A stretch of DNA of 24,841 nucleotides from an uncultured Erysipelotrichaceae bacterium (lineage in GTDB: Bacteria > Bacillota_I > Bacilli_A > RF39 > UBA660), in assembly GCA_902795975.1 (NCBI GenBank), contig CADBNE010000018.1, positions 1 to 24,841 on the forward strand, in the 5' to 3' direction. The position numbers and the translations under genes are program-made. Within the stretch, counting starts at the first letter, position 1, and each line of letters starts with the position of its first letter. The notes under the pieces are model-generated. The model was not told where the DNA came from. It did not search any database and was given only the letters and a program-made list of their open reading frames with translations. Of the stretch, positions 15,504 to 24,386 are shown in pieces.

Positions 15504-15514
15504 TAACTCTCTTT
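15482..15514. terminator. Terminator hairpin coding in both directions
   Basis: AAAGAGAGTTAT (15485-15496), loop GATTTA, ATAACTCTCTTT (15503-15514). Followed by six T on the minus strand, weaker on the plus strand. Both genes end inside the hairpin and overlap by 11 bases. Confidence 0.85.
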
Positions 15515-16269
15515 ATCATTTTAAATATAATAATAAATACTACAGATATAATCAAAAATATAAATTCATTATATATAATTGAATAATTGTAGAAATTTAT
15601 ACATCGTTTAATGAAAAGCCATTCACCACTATATTTAGATGCATATATTATAAATAGCATATTAAATATAAGTAATATACAATCAGTTAATATCATTAGT
15701 TTAGATAATTCTAATAATAGATTAATAGATTTATGTAAATAGAATAATATAGCAACAAATATAATATCTAACATTAATAATATATTTCTAACATTTTCAT
15801 TAGTTAAAACATATATAATAAATTTTCTAGAAGATGATATTTTTTTAGTTACAGCATAAGTATCAGGGATATCTTTAATAATTTTATCACCTGCATCCTT
15901 AACAGAATCTGTAATTTTTTTCTTTCCAATATCTCCAATAATTGGAATATCAATCTTAAGAACATCATCAATATTTTCATCAACTAAATTATTATAATCA
16001 TCTATACTAAATAATTCATAATTAGTATCATTTTTTAAACTATTCATAATATTTATTGACATCTTTGTTATAACTGATTTAGATATTTTTGAATCAATTA
16101 GTTTATCTATTTTAGTTTGGTCTAAATTTAATATATCATATACAGAGTATACTGTATCTAAATGATTTCTTACTTTTCTAACATTATAATTATTATCAAA
16201 TTTTGATGAATATAAAACATCTTTTACAGAAATCTTAGGTACTTCTTTTTCAATATAAGCTTCACTCAT
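15493..16269 (-). CDS. Membrane protein with soluble N-terminal domain; true start probably upstream
   Basis: From ATG 16269 the protein has 258 residues: a soluble, Asp/Lys-rich part (1-150) and three hydrophobic segments near 162-178, 185-210 and 231-250. This ATG has no ribosome binding site. The frame stays open upstream for 32 codons, to the stop at 16380, and encodes a signal-like segment: lysines (KQK) followed by INFIVNIVFVIINVLLIL. A start there would need ATA (16356) or ATT (16365), with GGGA nearby. If used, the soluble domain would be outside the cell. The gene follows phosphoketolase in the same direction with almost no gap in that case. No family recognised. Confidence 0.65.
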   Translation of the reverse strand: MSEAYIEKEVPKISVKDVLYSSKFDNNYNVRKVRNHLDTVYSVYDILNLDQTKIDKLIDSKISKSVITKMSINIMNSLKNDTNYELFSIDDYNNLVDENIDDVLKIDIPIIGDIGKKKITDSVKDAGDKIIKDIPDTYAVTKKISSSRKFIIYVLTNENVRNILLMLDIIFVAILFYLHKSINLLLELSKLMILTDCILLIFNMLFIIYASKYSGEWLFIKRCINFYNYSIIYNEFIFLIISVVFIIIFKMIKRVIKS

Positions 16270-16357
16270 TACATTATAACTACTAATATTTAATATTAAT
16301 AATACATTAATGATAACAAATACTATATTGACTATAAAATTAATTTTTTGCTTTATA

Positions 16358-18712
16358 TTATAAATCCCATTTCCAATTTACAACTTCAGGTAAATCTACT
16401 CCATATTCATGAATATATTGTTTATGCTCTACTAATTTATCTTTCATTTTTTGCACTAAATATGCGCCTTTATTACCCAATTCAGGTAAACATTCAATTG
16501 CTTTAATTACAAGATGGAATCTATCTATCTCATTTTGAACTCTCATATCAAAAGGTGTTGTAATTGTTCCTTCTTCTATATATCCTTTTACATTTAAATT
16601 TCTATTTGTTCTATCATAGAATAATTCATGAATTAAACTTGGATATCCATGAAAATTAAATATAATTGGTTTATCTTTAGTAAATAATAAATCAAATTCT
16701 TCATCTGCTAAACCATGTGGATGTTTAATTTTACTTTGTAATTTCATTAAATCAACTACATTTATTACTCTTATTTTTAATTCTGGCATTTCATTTCTTA
16801 ATATAGTAACAGCAGCTAAAGTCTCTAGTGTTGGAGTTTCACCACAGCATGCCATAATTAAGTCAGGATCATTACCAGCATCATTACTTGCCCAATCCCA
16901 AATACCAATACCTTGAGTACAATGCTTAATAGCTTGTTCCATTGTTAACCATTGAGGTCTTGGATGTTTACTTGTAACTATAACATTTATATAATTTTTT
17001 GTTCTTATACAATGATCAAATACTGATAATAAACAGTTAGTATCTGGAGGCAAATACATTCTTACTATATCTGCTTTTTTAGTTTGAACATGATCTAAGA
17101 ATCCAGGATCTTGATGTGTAAATCCATTATGATCTTGTTGCCATACATTTGAAGATAATATGTAATTTAAAGAAGCTATTTCTTCTCTCCAATGTAAACC
17201 TTTAGTAACTTTTAACCATTTAGCATGTTGTGAAAACATTGAATCAACTATACGAATAAATGCTTCATAACTTGCGAAGAAACCATGTCTTCCTGTAAGT
17301 AAATATCCTTCTAGCCATCCTTCACACATATGCTCTGATAACATAGAATCCATTACTCTACCATCACGTGCTAAAAACTCGTCATTTGGTAATGTATCAT
17401 TATTCCAATCACGGTTTGTTGCTTCAAATACAGCATTTAACCTATTAGACATTGTTTCATCTGGTCCAAATATACGGAAATTTCTATTTTCTTCATTAAG
17501 AACAAATATATCTCTTACAAATTTACCTAACTCGGTCATATCTCCCGCTTCAATTTCTCCAGGTCTTTTTATATCTAATTTATATTCTCTAAAATCAGGT
17601 AATCTTAAATCTTTAAGCAATAATCCTCCATTAGCATGTGGATTAGCACCCATTCGTCTTATACCTTTTGGACATAATTCAGCTAACTCAGGAATTAATC
17701 TTCCGTTTTCATCAAATAATTGTTCTGGATGATAACTTTTTAACCAATTTTCTAATATACCTAAATGTTCTTCCTTATCCATCATAATTGGAACTTGATG
17801 TGCTCTAAATGTACCTTCTATTTCTTTATTATCTACTACCTTAGGTCCAGTCCATCCTTTTGGAGTACGAAGAATAATCATAGGCCATTTTGGTCTGTGT
17901 GTCTCACCATGTAATCTTGCATTTTCTTGAATAGTTTTGATATCTGATATAACTCTATCTAATGCCATTGCCATCATTCTATGCATTTTCATTGGTTCAG
18001 AACCTTCTACAATATATGGTCTCCAACCATATCCTTCAAACAACTTAATTAATTCATCTGTAGATATACGAGACAATATTGTTGGATTACTTATTTTATA
18101 ACCATTCAAATGTAAAATAGGTAATACTGCTCCATCAGTAACTGGGTTTAAAAACTTATTTGAATGCCATGAAGTAGCTAATGGTCCTGTTTCAGCTTCA
18201 CCATCACCTACTACACAAGTGGCTATTAAATCTGGATTATCAAATACAGCTCCAAATGCATGAGATAAAGAATATCCAAGTTCCCCACCTTCATTTATTG
18301 ACCCAGGTGTTTCTGGTGCTACATGACTAGAAATACCTCCTGGAAAAGAAAATTGTTTAAATAATTTTTTCATTCCAGCAATATCTTGACTTACATTTGG
18401 ATATACTTCACTATAAGAACCTTCAAGATATGTATTAGCAACCATGAAATTACCACCATGACCAGGTCCTGATATATAAATCATATCTAAATCATATTTA
18501 TTAATTACTCTATTAAGATGTGCATATATAAAGTTTTGTCCAGGAACAGTTCCCCAGTGTCCAACTATCTTTGATTTTATATGTTCTCTTTTAAGAGGTT
18601 CTCTTAGTAATGGATTATCTAATAAATATAATTGACCAACTGATAAATAATTAGCAGCGTTCCAATATCTATTTATTTTATCTAACATTTCATCATTAAT
18701 TTCTTCTATCAT
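16358..18712 (-). CDS. xfp: Phosphoketolase
   Basis: A 784-residue thiamine-diphosphate enzyme that splits xylulose 5-phosphate (and often fructose 6-phosphate) with phosphate into acetyl phosphate and a shorter sugar phosphate, the core of the heterofermentative pathway. Typical segments are [10 protein letters not shown] (51-60), SGPGHGG (81-87), the cofactor-binding [10 protein letters not shown] (169-178) with [10 protein letters not shown] (202-211), and in the second domain [12 protein letters not shown]. Full length for the family. The frame is open to 18754, but ATG 18712 has a perfect AGGAGG. Phosphoketolase would give acetate and ATP via acetate kinase. Whether it accepts fructose 6-phosphate cannot be told from sequence. 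Confidence 0.97.
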   Translation of the reverse strand: MIEEINDEMLDKINRYWNAANYLSVGQLYLLDNPLLREPLKREHIKSKIVGHWGTVPGQNFIYAHLNRVINKYDLDMIYISGPGHGGNFMVANTYLEGSYSEVYPNVSQDIAGMKKLFKQFSFPGGISSHVAPETPGSINEGGELGYSLSHAFGAVFDNPDLIATCVVGDGEAETGPLATSWHSNKFLNPVTDGAVLPILHLNGYKISNPTILSRISTDELIKLFEGYGWRPYIVEGSEPMKMHRMMAMALDRVISDIKTIQENARLHGETHRPKWPMIILRTPKGWTGPKVVDNKEIEGTFRAHQVPIMMDKEEHLGILENWLKSYHPEQLFDENGRLIPELAELCPKGIRRMGANPHANGGLLLKDLRLPDFREYKLDIKRPGEIEAGDMTELGKFVRDIFVLNEENRNFRIFGPDETMSNRLNAVFEATNRDWNNDTLPNDEFLARDGRVMDSMLSEHMCEGWLEGYLLTGRHGFFASYEAFIRIVDSMFSQHAKWLKVTKGLHWREEIASLNYILSSNVWQQDHNGFTHQDPGFLDHVQTKKADIVRMYLPPDTNCLLSVFDHCIRTKNYINVIVTSKHPRPQWLTMEQAIKHCTQGIGIWDWASNDAGNDPDLIMACCGETPTLETLAAVTILRNEMPELKIRVINVVDLMKLQSKIKHPHGLADEEFDLLFTKDKPIIFNFHGYPSLIHELFYDRTNRNLNVKGYIEEGTITTPFDMRVQNEIDRFHLVIKAIECLPELGNKGAYLVQKMKDKLVEHKQYIHEYGVDLPEVVNWKWDL

Positions 18713-18744
18713 TCTATTCCTCCTATTTTGTATCCTCTTTACAC

Positions 18745-18753
18745 ATTTTACCA
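18745..18753 (-). promoter_or_regulatory. Extended -10 box before xfp
   Basis: Minus strand TGGTAAAAT, six bases (GTGTAA), then AGAGG at predicted +1 (18738). The functional AGGAGG lies further on, so the leader is about 26 nt. Confidence 0.5.
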
Positions 18754-18792
18754 TATTTGGAGATAAATTTGTAGATGTTTTTACTATTTATA

Positions 18793-18801
18793 TGGTATAC
18801 T
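18793..18801 (+). promoter_or_regulatory. Extended -10 box before the 65+607 residue gene pair
   Basis: TGGTATACT, six bases (TTTATT), then AGGATGG at predicted +1 (18808); the leader is 15 nt. Confidence 0.5.
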
Positions 18802-18822
18802 TTTATTAGGATGGTGTAGTGT

Positions 18823-19023
18823 ATGAAAGTATTATATAATGGAGAGACAATAGAACTTAAAGATAAACTTACAGAAGGCGCTACAAGTTATGATATCTTC
18901 TCTGATAGTATTAATTTAGAGGATACAATTGAATTTGATCCAAATTTATTTTTTGAAAAAACAAATATTAATTTTAATAATTTAGAAAAAACAATTAATT
19001 TAGGAGATGGTAGCGATGAATGA
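18823..19023 (+). CDS. Hypothetical 66-residue protein
   Basis: A small acidic protein beginning with a likely beta hairpin (MKVLYNGETIELKD) and continuing with short alternating segments; it has no Cys, signal or membrane part. The start looks like a small beta-grasp protein, but there is no C-terminal GG, so that is only an impression. It ends in TGA and its last eight bases overlap the start of the 607-residue gene, whose ribosome binding site (AGGAG, 19002-19006) lies inside it. The two are therefore translationally coupled and probably work together. Function unknown. Confidence 0.7.
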   Translation: MKVLYNGETIELKDKLTEGATSYDIFSDSINLEDTIEFDPNLFFEKTNINFNNLEKTINLGDGSDE

Positions 19024-20839
19024 AAATTTAACTAGAGTTAATTCATTTTTCCATTTTTTAAGAGATATACTTAAAGAAAATCCTGACATAAGTTTTTCAC
19101 AAGATACATTTTATGAATGGATTACAAAATTAGATGTATCAGGTGATGAATACGATAAAAATATTGCTGAAGAAGGATGGTTCAATGAATGGCAAAAAAC
19201 ATTCTTAAAAAATAATAGAACTAACAAAAATATAATTAATTACTTTTGTCGATTTGGTAATAGAGAAAAAGATGTAATGGCAATAAATAATCCATTAAAA
19301 ATTTATATTCCTATAGATTATAAGCACTTAAAAATAAGTTTTGAAAAAATAATTAATTTTTTAAATGATAATAATATCGCTTATCAATCAAAAGTTGCTA
19401 AAGAAATACGTATAGATAATATAGTTGTGCGTGTTTCAAATATAAATGATGCTAAAGCAATTGTTGAATATGTAAACAATGATGAATATATTAAAGAAGG
19501 ATTACGTAAACCAAGTCCATTTTGCTTTAATTATAAGGGTATAGCCTTCACACTAGATGCAAACATGTCATATCATAGTGTTTTAGTTAAATACATATAT
19601 GATTATATTAACGAAAAAAAAGATAATAATAATTTAGATAGTATTGATTGTACAGATTTCTATAATTATGTAAGTGAAATATATACAAATGAATATGAAA
19701 AATTTACTGATTTTTCTAAAATAAAACTTGCATCTTTTAATAAAAATGTTTCATACGAAAGAAATATTCTTACTGATAAACAAATAACAAAATTAATTAT
19801 ATCCGCAAATAAAGATAATTTTGGTGAGAAAGATTTCTTTGAAATGTTTAGTGAATATAACAATATTCAAAGTGTAACAGAACAAAAAGATGAATTATGC
19901 GTATTAAGATGTATAACTGCAATAATAAAAATACATGGAAAAAAATATGGAGTTGATAATGCTTTAAATGGAATCAAAGGCTATATCAGTTCTGGAAATC
20001 CTACATATATTACAAGTGATTGTTCACTTAGAGAAGAAGTTGTTTCAAATAATTTTATTCAAAAACTAAATGATTTTCTTACAAAATATAATACAACAAT
20101 AGAAGAATTATTTTTACTTTTAGCAAACGATGAAATTAAAGTATTAGAGTTTGTTGAAAAATCAGACGAAGAAATAGATATTATTAAAAATAATATTGAT
20201 GGTAAATTAAAAGAGATAATTAACGGATTAGCTGAAATAGAAATTAATAAACTTCAAGAAAAGAATCCTGATATGAAATATTTTGATATGATTGAGGAAG
20301 CTATTGTCATAGCAATGAAAAGAATAAGAATATTTATTGCTACATCTGATCCAAAAAGTATAACAAGAAAGAAAAATTTAAGGCAAAAAATTATAAATAT
20401 TCGTAGTGATTTATTAACAATCTTATACAATACAAAAGATAACTTACAAAACTATATGAATAATTTAATCAAGGATTTGCCTTTATTAAAACAAGCTTTA
20501 CTAGAAGAAGCAATATATACAACTTATATTAAATATCAAAATTTATATGAAGAAGGAAAAATAGAATATGATGGCTCAGAATTTGTATGCTATTCACTTG
20601 ATATGCTTTTAACTAAAAATAATTATGATGGGTTCACAAATTACAATAATATGAGAGGTCATCTTGAATTAATTACACCAGAAGATGCATTATCTATGAT
20701 TGAATCTAGAACAAATAAAAATATTGATTTAGAAAATAATACTGATGAAGAAAGAATCAATATATTAAATGATTACATAACTTCTTTATTAAATGATTAT
20801 ACAAAAGATATGAATAAAGATAGTATTACATTAAAATAA
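19016..20839 (+). CDS. Large protein with possible HopA1-like domain, 607 aa
   Basis: Not firmly recognised. Residues about 93-198 have the pattern of HopA1-type effector or lantibiotic-lyase-like domains: a strand LKIYIPI (94-100), a helix, then SKVAKEIRIDNIVVRV (125-140) with conserved-looking Lys and Arg, and a Pro-Phe stretch with KGIAFTLD (174-181). In known relatives such domains bind or cut phosphothreonine, but the match here is from memory and weak. The remaining two thirds are helical, with a Cys-containing segment near 290-330 and a coiled region near 400-480. There is no signal peptide. ATG 19016 is chosen because AGGAG is nine bases upstream; the in-frame ATG at 19007 touches it. 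Confidence 0.6.
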   Translation: MNENLTRVNSFFHFLRDILKENPDISFSQDTFYEWITKLDVSGDEYDKNIAEEGWFNEWQKTFLKNNRTNKNIINYFCRFGNREKDVMAINNPLKIYIPIDYKHLKISFEKIINFLNDNNIAYQSKVAKEIRIDNIVVRVSNINDAKAIVEYVNNDEYIKEGLRKPSPFCFNYKGIAFTLDANMSYHSVLVKYIYDYINEKKDNNNLDSIDCTDFYNYVSEIYTNEYEKFTDFSKIKLASFNKNVSYERNILTDKQITKLIISANKDNFGEKDFFEMFSEYNNIQSVTEQKDELCVLRCITAIIKIHGKKYGVDNALNGIKGYISSGNPTYITSDCSLREEVVSNNFIQKLNDFLTKYNTTIEELFLLLANDEIKVLEFVEKSDEEIDIIKNNIDGKLKEIINGLAEIEINKLQEKNPDMKYFDMIEEAIVIAMKRIRIFIATSDPKSITRKKNLRQKIINIRSDLLTILYNTKDNLQNYMNNLIKDLPLLKQALLEEAIYTTYIKYQNLYEEGKIEYDGSEFVCYSLDMLLTKNNYDGFTNYNNMRGHLELITPEDALSMIESRTNKNIDLENNTDEERINILNDYITSLLNDYTKDMNKDSITLK

Positions 20840-20866
20840 AAATTTCCCAAATTGGGAAATTTTTTT
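20838..20866. terminator. Bidirectional terminator before rubrerythrin
   Basis: AAAAATTTCCCA (20838-20849), short loop, TGGGAAATTTTT (20853-20864) and more T. It closes the plus-strand 607-residue gene and the minus-strand rubrerythrin gene. Confidence 0.9.
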
Positions 20867-21404
20867 AATAGTTATTTGATTTTCTTTCAAAATATGATTG
20901 TGGATGAGCACAAATAGGACAAACCTTTGGTGCTTCAGGACCAATATGTACATGTCCACAATTTCTACAAATCCAAATAGCATCTCCGTCATTAGAGAAA
21001 ACCAATTTATCATCTATATTAGAAAGTAATTTACGATATCTTTCTTCATGTTCCTTTTCAATTTTAGCAACACCTTCAAAAAGATATGCTATATGATCGA
21101 ACCCTTCCTCACGAGCTGTTTTGGCAAATTCTGCATACATATCTGTCCACTCATAGTTTTCACCATCAGCAGCTGCTTTTAAATTTTCTTCTGTTGATGG
21201 AATTTCACCACCATTTAATAATTTAAACCAAATTTTTGCATGTTCTTTCTCGTTGTTAGCAGTCTCTTCAAAAATGGCTGCAATTTGTTCATAACCATCT
21301 TTTTTTGCTTTGCTTGCAAAATAAGTATATTTATTACGTGCTTGACTTTCTCCAGCAAATGCAGTCATTAAATTTTGTTCTGTTTTTGAACCTTTAAGTT
21401 CCAT
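20865..21404 (-). CDS. rbr: Rubrerythrin
   Basis: A 179-residue non-heme iron peroxidase that reduces hydrogen peroxide in anaerobes. The four-helix bundle (1-130) carries diiron ligands: Glu19, Glu52xxHis55, Glu92 and Glu116xxHis119. A rubredoxin-like end (144-174) binds one iron through CRNC (146-149) and CPIC (162-165). Two adjacent ATGs exist; the second (21404) is seven bases from AAGGAG and preferred over 21407 (four bases). It likely protects oxygen-sensitive enzymes, accepting electrons from rubredoxin or NADH oxidoreductase, neither of which is in view. Single-gene unit with its own promoter and a strong terminator. Confidence 0.96.
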   Translation of the reverse strand: MELKGSKTEQNLMTAFAGESQARNKYTYFASKAKKDGYEQIAAIFEETANNEKEHAKIWFKLLNGGEIPSTEENLKAAADGENYEWTDMYAEFAKTAREEGFDHIAYLFEGVAKIEKEHEERYRKLLSNIDDKLVFSNDGDAIWICRNCGHVHIGPEAPKVCPICAHPQSYFERKSNNY

Positions 21405-21445
21405 CATACCACTCCTTCTAAACTGAATAACTCAATTCAATTTCT

Positions 21446-21454
21446 ATTATATCA
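21446..21454 (-). promoter_or_regulatory. Extended -10 box before rubrerythrin
   Basis: Minus strand TGATATAAT; +1 would be near 21439, leaving a 32-nt leader before AAGGAG. It differs from the other sites by the longer leader and lies in the gap after the upstream gene's stop, with no clear PerR box seen. Confidence 0.5.
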
Positions 21455-21459
21455 CACAT

Positions 21460-22656
21460 TTATTTATTTAATTCAAGTAAATTATAATCTTCATCAAATA
21501 TTATCTTTAAATTATTTAATAATCCATTTAATAATGATAATCTTAAAATATATTTATTTGGATAAATATTCAATTCGTGACTTTTAATACTATCAAAAAC
21601 TAATTTCATATTTAATATTTCTTCATTATCTATATTATCCATAAATACTTTATATAAATCATTATCATTTATACTAACATCAAACTTATCATTATTAATA
21701 AACTCTCTCACATGATATACATCCCATAACTGATAATTTAAATTATTCTTTAAATATTTGATAAGATAATCATAAAATTCATTATTTATCTTATCTTTAT
21801 TACTATATGTTTCATTTTGCTTTTGTGACACCATTTTTTCGATTAAAGTATTTTTTTCATTAATCGATAGTTCATCAGATTCTATAATTTCATCATATCC
21901 ATTAACAAAAACATTATATGAACCAAGATTAGCAAATTTAAATGCATCTAGATTTTGGTTATTATTCATAACATTTGATATTATATCCTTACTTATAGTA
22001 TCAACCTTTGTTTGCTTACTTTTATAATCCAAATAATCATCATCATTTGCAATGAAATAATCATTTTCATCAAGTTTAATATCTTTAGTATATTCATTTA
22101 AATTACAACTAATTAAATCAACATCATTACAAATACTATATATTCCATTATCATTAAAATAATATAATTCTTTTAATAATTCTATATTCTTAGATATTTT
22201 TTCATTACTAATACTCATTAGTATTAAATACATATCATAATATTCATTAATACTCATTTTATGATTAGTATATAATTTAAAATAATAATTTTTATAGTAC
22301 ATATAAATATATTCATTATTATTATTTATTAACTCATAAAATAATTGGTTTCTATAATTAGTAAACCTTTTTTTTATATCTTTTTCCTTATGTGACATAT
22401 GAATTTTAAAAGATTCATAATCTTTTTTGGTAAAATCTAATGTATAATTATATTTTTCGTTATAAAAACATATATGCCCTTTTTCATTATAACTATTGTT
22501 TGATTGTGCATAATTGATTTGATATGTACAAGGTATAATACAATTAAAATCATCACTATCAATACTAATTAAATGAAAATTAAAATCATATTTATTTGAA
22601 ATAATATATTCATAATATATAGATTTTTTTATATTTTTAATCTTATGTTTTTCCAT
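21460..22656 (-). CDS. Hypothetical protein, 398 aa
   Basis: Not recognised. It is very rich in Asn, Tyr, Lys and Asp, looks cytoplasmic and has no motif I can name. The first 140 residues alternate strands and aromatic residues (NFHLISIDSDDFNCIIPCTY, 26-45), and the C-terminal part (about 300-398) is helical. AGAGGG before the ATG supports the start. It is a single-gene unit with no visible terminator before rubrerythrin, so read-through into that gene is possible. Confidence 0.7.
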   Translation of the reverse strand: MEKHKIKNIKKSIYYEYIISNKYDFNFHLISIDSDDFNCIIPCTYQINYAQSNNSYNEKGHICFYNEKYNYTLDFTKKDYESFKIHMSHKEKDIKKRFTNYRNQLFYELINNNNEYIYMYYKNYYFKLYTNHKMSINEYYDMYLILMSISNEKISKNIELLKELYYFNDNGIYSICNDVDLISCNLNEYTKDIKLDENDYFIANDDDYLDYKSKQTKVDTISKDIISNVMNNNQNLDAFKFANLGSYNVFVNGYDEIIESDELSINEKNTLIEKMVSQKQNETYSNKDKINNEFYDYLIKYLKNNLNYQLWDVYHVREFINNDKFDVSINDNDLYKVFMDNIDNEEILNMKLVFDSIKSHELNIYPNKYILRLSLLNGLLNNLKIIFDEDYNLLELNK

Positions 22657-22673
22657 ATTATCCCTCTAACTAA

Positions 22674-22682
22674 ATTATATCA
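22674..22682 (-). promoter_or_regulatory. Extended -10 box before the 398-residue gene
   Basis: Minus strand TGATATAAT, six bases (TTAGTT), then AGAGGGATAAT at predicted +1 (22667); the leader is 11 nt. Nearly identical to the LysR start at 3171. Confidence 0.55.
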
Positions 22683-22750
22683 TTTTACCACTAAATATTT
22701 TAAACTGAATTATAATTATTTCATTATTTTACAAACAAAATGTAAAAGGT

Positions 22751-22756
22751 TATAAT
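22751..22756 (+). promoter_or_regulatory. -10 box before the LD-carboxypeptidase-like gene
   Basis: TATAAT, six bases (TATCTT), then GGTGATTTT at predicted +1 (22763), a leader of 9 nt. It lacks the TGn extension. Confidence 0.45.
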
Positions 22757-22771
22757 TATCTTGGTGATTTT

Positions 22772-23785
22772 ATGATATATCCTTCTTTTATAAAAGAAAA
22801 AGAATACATTGGAGTATGTGCTCCATCAAATGGAATAACAAATGAAATAAAGCAAAAAAGAGTAGACAATGCTTACAAAAAATTAAATGAATATGGATTT
22901 AAAACAAAAGAAACAGCGAGTGTTCGAAATAATTTAAATGGAAAAAGTAACACAAGTGAAATTATTGCTGAAGAAATAGATAGTTTAATAACTAATAACG
23001 AAATTAAATGGATTATATGCGCTACTGGTGGAGATTTTATAATGGAAATTCTACCATATATCAATTATAACAATATCTGTAAAAATCCAAAATGGATTCA
23101 AGGATATAGTGATATAACAGCTTTGATTTATACTATAACAACCAATTATGATATAGCAACCATATATGGATATAATATTGGTTCATTTGGCATGAATAAT
23201 TGGCATCAAAGTATTATTGACAATATCGAACTTATAAGTGGAACAAATAATACTCAATTTAGCTATGATTACTATGAAAATGAATTTCACAAATATATAA
23301 CAGGATATGAAGAATTCTATAAAGATGAAAAAGTATGTTGGAAAGAAATAAATGACAGAAATAATTTTGAAATACAAGGTAGAATAATTGGAGGATGTAT
23401 TGATGTAATAAAAACATTAATAGGAACAAAATATGATAAAACATCAGATTTTATAAATAAATATAAAGACGATGGAATAATATGGTATTTTGATAATTAT
23501 GATTTAAATGTTGAATCATTAATAAATGCACTACTCCAAATAAAATATTGTGGCTATTTTAACTATACTAAAGGTATTATATTCGGAAGAAGTGTTACAG
23601 AAACAAGTTTTTATAATATACCCTTTAAAGAAGGATTAAAAAGAGCATTAAATGATTTAAATATTCCTGTAATATATGATGCTGATATTGGACATAAACA
23701 CCCTGAAATGAGCATTATAAATGGAAGTATTGCTACTATTTTTTATAACGATAATAAAGGAAAAATAATTCAAAAATTATTATAA
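22772..23785 (+). CDS. LD-carboxypeptidase-like protein (peptidase S66)
   Basis: A 337-residue protein of family S66, whose members trim D-alanine from cell-wall tetrapeptides (LdcA) or cleave related amide bonds (MccF). The catalytic Ser113 is in GYSDIT; RIIGGCIDVIKTLIGTKYD (202-220) and the His308 in DADIGHKHP are the other landmarks. The catalytic Glu that normally follows a hydrophobic strand (LE) reads FDNYDLN here, so Asp239 would stand in. There is no signal peptide, in line with the cytoplasmic family members. It may recycle wall fragments or detoxify a peptide. The ribosome binding site is GGTGAT. Confidence 0.88.
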   Translation: MIYPSFIKEKEYIGVCAPSNGITNEIKQKRVDNAYKKLNEYGFKTKETASVRNNLNGKSNTSEIIAEEIDSLITNNEIKWIICATGGDFIMEILPYINYNNICKNPKWIQGYSDITALIYTITTNYDIATIYGYNIGSFGMNNWHQSIIDNIELISGTNNTQFSYDYYENEFHKYITGYEEFYKDEKVCWKEINDRNNFEIQGRIIGGCIDVIKTLIGTKYDKTSDFINKYKDDGIIWYFDNYDLNVESLINALLQIKYCGYFNYTKGIIFGRSVTETSFYNIPFKEGLKRALNDLNIPVIYDADIGHKHPEMSIINGSIATIFYNDNKGKIIQKLL

Positions 23786-23788
23786 AAG

Positions 23789-23817
23789 TTGACATACTCG
23801 TTTATTTAGTATATATT
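23789..23817 (+). promoter_or_regulatory. Promoter of the exported thioredoxin-fold gene
   Basis: TTGACA (23789-23794), exactly 17 bases, TATATT (23812-23817); predicted +1 near 23824 and a leader of about 18 nt with AAAGAG. The best -35/-10 pair on the plus strand. Confidence 0.8.
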
Positions 23818-23841
23818 ATGTAGATAGAAAGAGTGGTATGA

Positions 23842-24357
23842 ATGAAAAAAATATTAATTGCTATATGTTGTTTAGTATTAACTTTTATGCCTATAACAGC
23901 AAAAGCAGCAAGTAAAGAAAAAATAAAAGTTTATATATTCTATGGTGATGGATGTCCTCATTGCCACAGAGCATTTGAATTCTTTAAAAGTATTGATGAA
24001 GAATATGGTAAATATTACAAATTAGTAAAATATGAAACATGGTATTCAAGTTCAAATAACAAAATGATGTTTAAAGTAGCAGAAAAAATGGGAACTGATA
24101 CTGAAAATCTAGGAGTACCATATATTATAATTGGTGATAAAACTTTTGAAGGATACACTGAATCATATGATGATGATATTAAAAAAGCTATTAAAGATGC
24201 ATATGAAAGTGAAAACTACGAGGATAAAGTTAAACCAATTATAGATGCCAGAAATAAAGAAAATAAAGAAACACTTTATATGGCTTGCGGTTCTATTACA
24301 GCACTAGCCATTTTAACAATAATAAATGCTATGTCACGTAAAGCATTCTCAAAATAA
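23842..24357 (+). CDS. Exported thioredoxin-fold protein with CPHC motif and C-terminal membrane anchor
   Basis: A 171-residue protein. Residues 1-23 are a signal peptide ending in AKAA. The thioredoxin fold starts with KVYIFYGDGCPHC, the redox pair being Cys38 and Cys41; CPHC is the DsbA-type active site. GVPY near residue 92 supplies the cis-proline strand. A hydrophobic segment at about 143-163 and a basic tail would tether it to the membrane after the domain. It probably makes or reduces disulfides in surface proteins outside the cell. No partner (DsbB-like) is in view. Confidence 0.85.
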   Translation: MKKILIAICCLVLTFMPITAKAASKEKIKVYIFYGDGCPHCHRAFEFFKSIDEEYGKYYKLVKYETWYSSSNNKMMFKVAEKMGTDTENLGVPYIIIGDKTFEGYTESYDDDIKKAIKDAYESENYEDKVKPIIDARNKENKETLYMACGSITALAILTIINAMSRKAFSK

Positions 24358-24386
24358 AAAAAAATCAAGATTAATTCTTGATTTTT
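24358..24386. terminator. Bidirectional terminator
   Basis: AATCAAGA (24363-24370), loop TTAAT, TCTTGATT (24376-24383), flanked by A and T runs. It serves the thioredoxin gene and the convergent surface-protein gene. Confidence 0.9.

Noticed and set aside
20831..21013. Short open frame on the minus strand opposite the terminator and the rubrerythrin end
   Set aside because: It runs through the terminator and lies in another frame of a well-recognised rubrerythrin gene.
22873..23444. Three small hydrophobic open frames on the minus strand
   Set aside because: They lie inside the S66 peptidase gene and reflect AT-rich complement (Ile/Phe/Leu-rich), with no ribosome binding sites.
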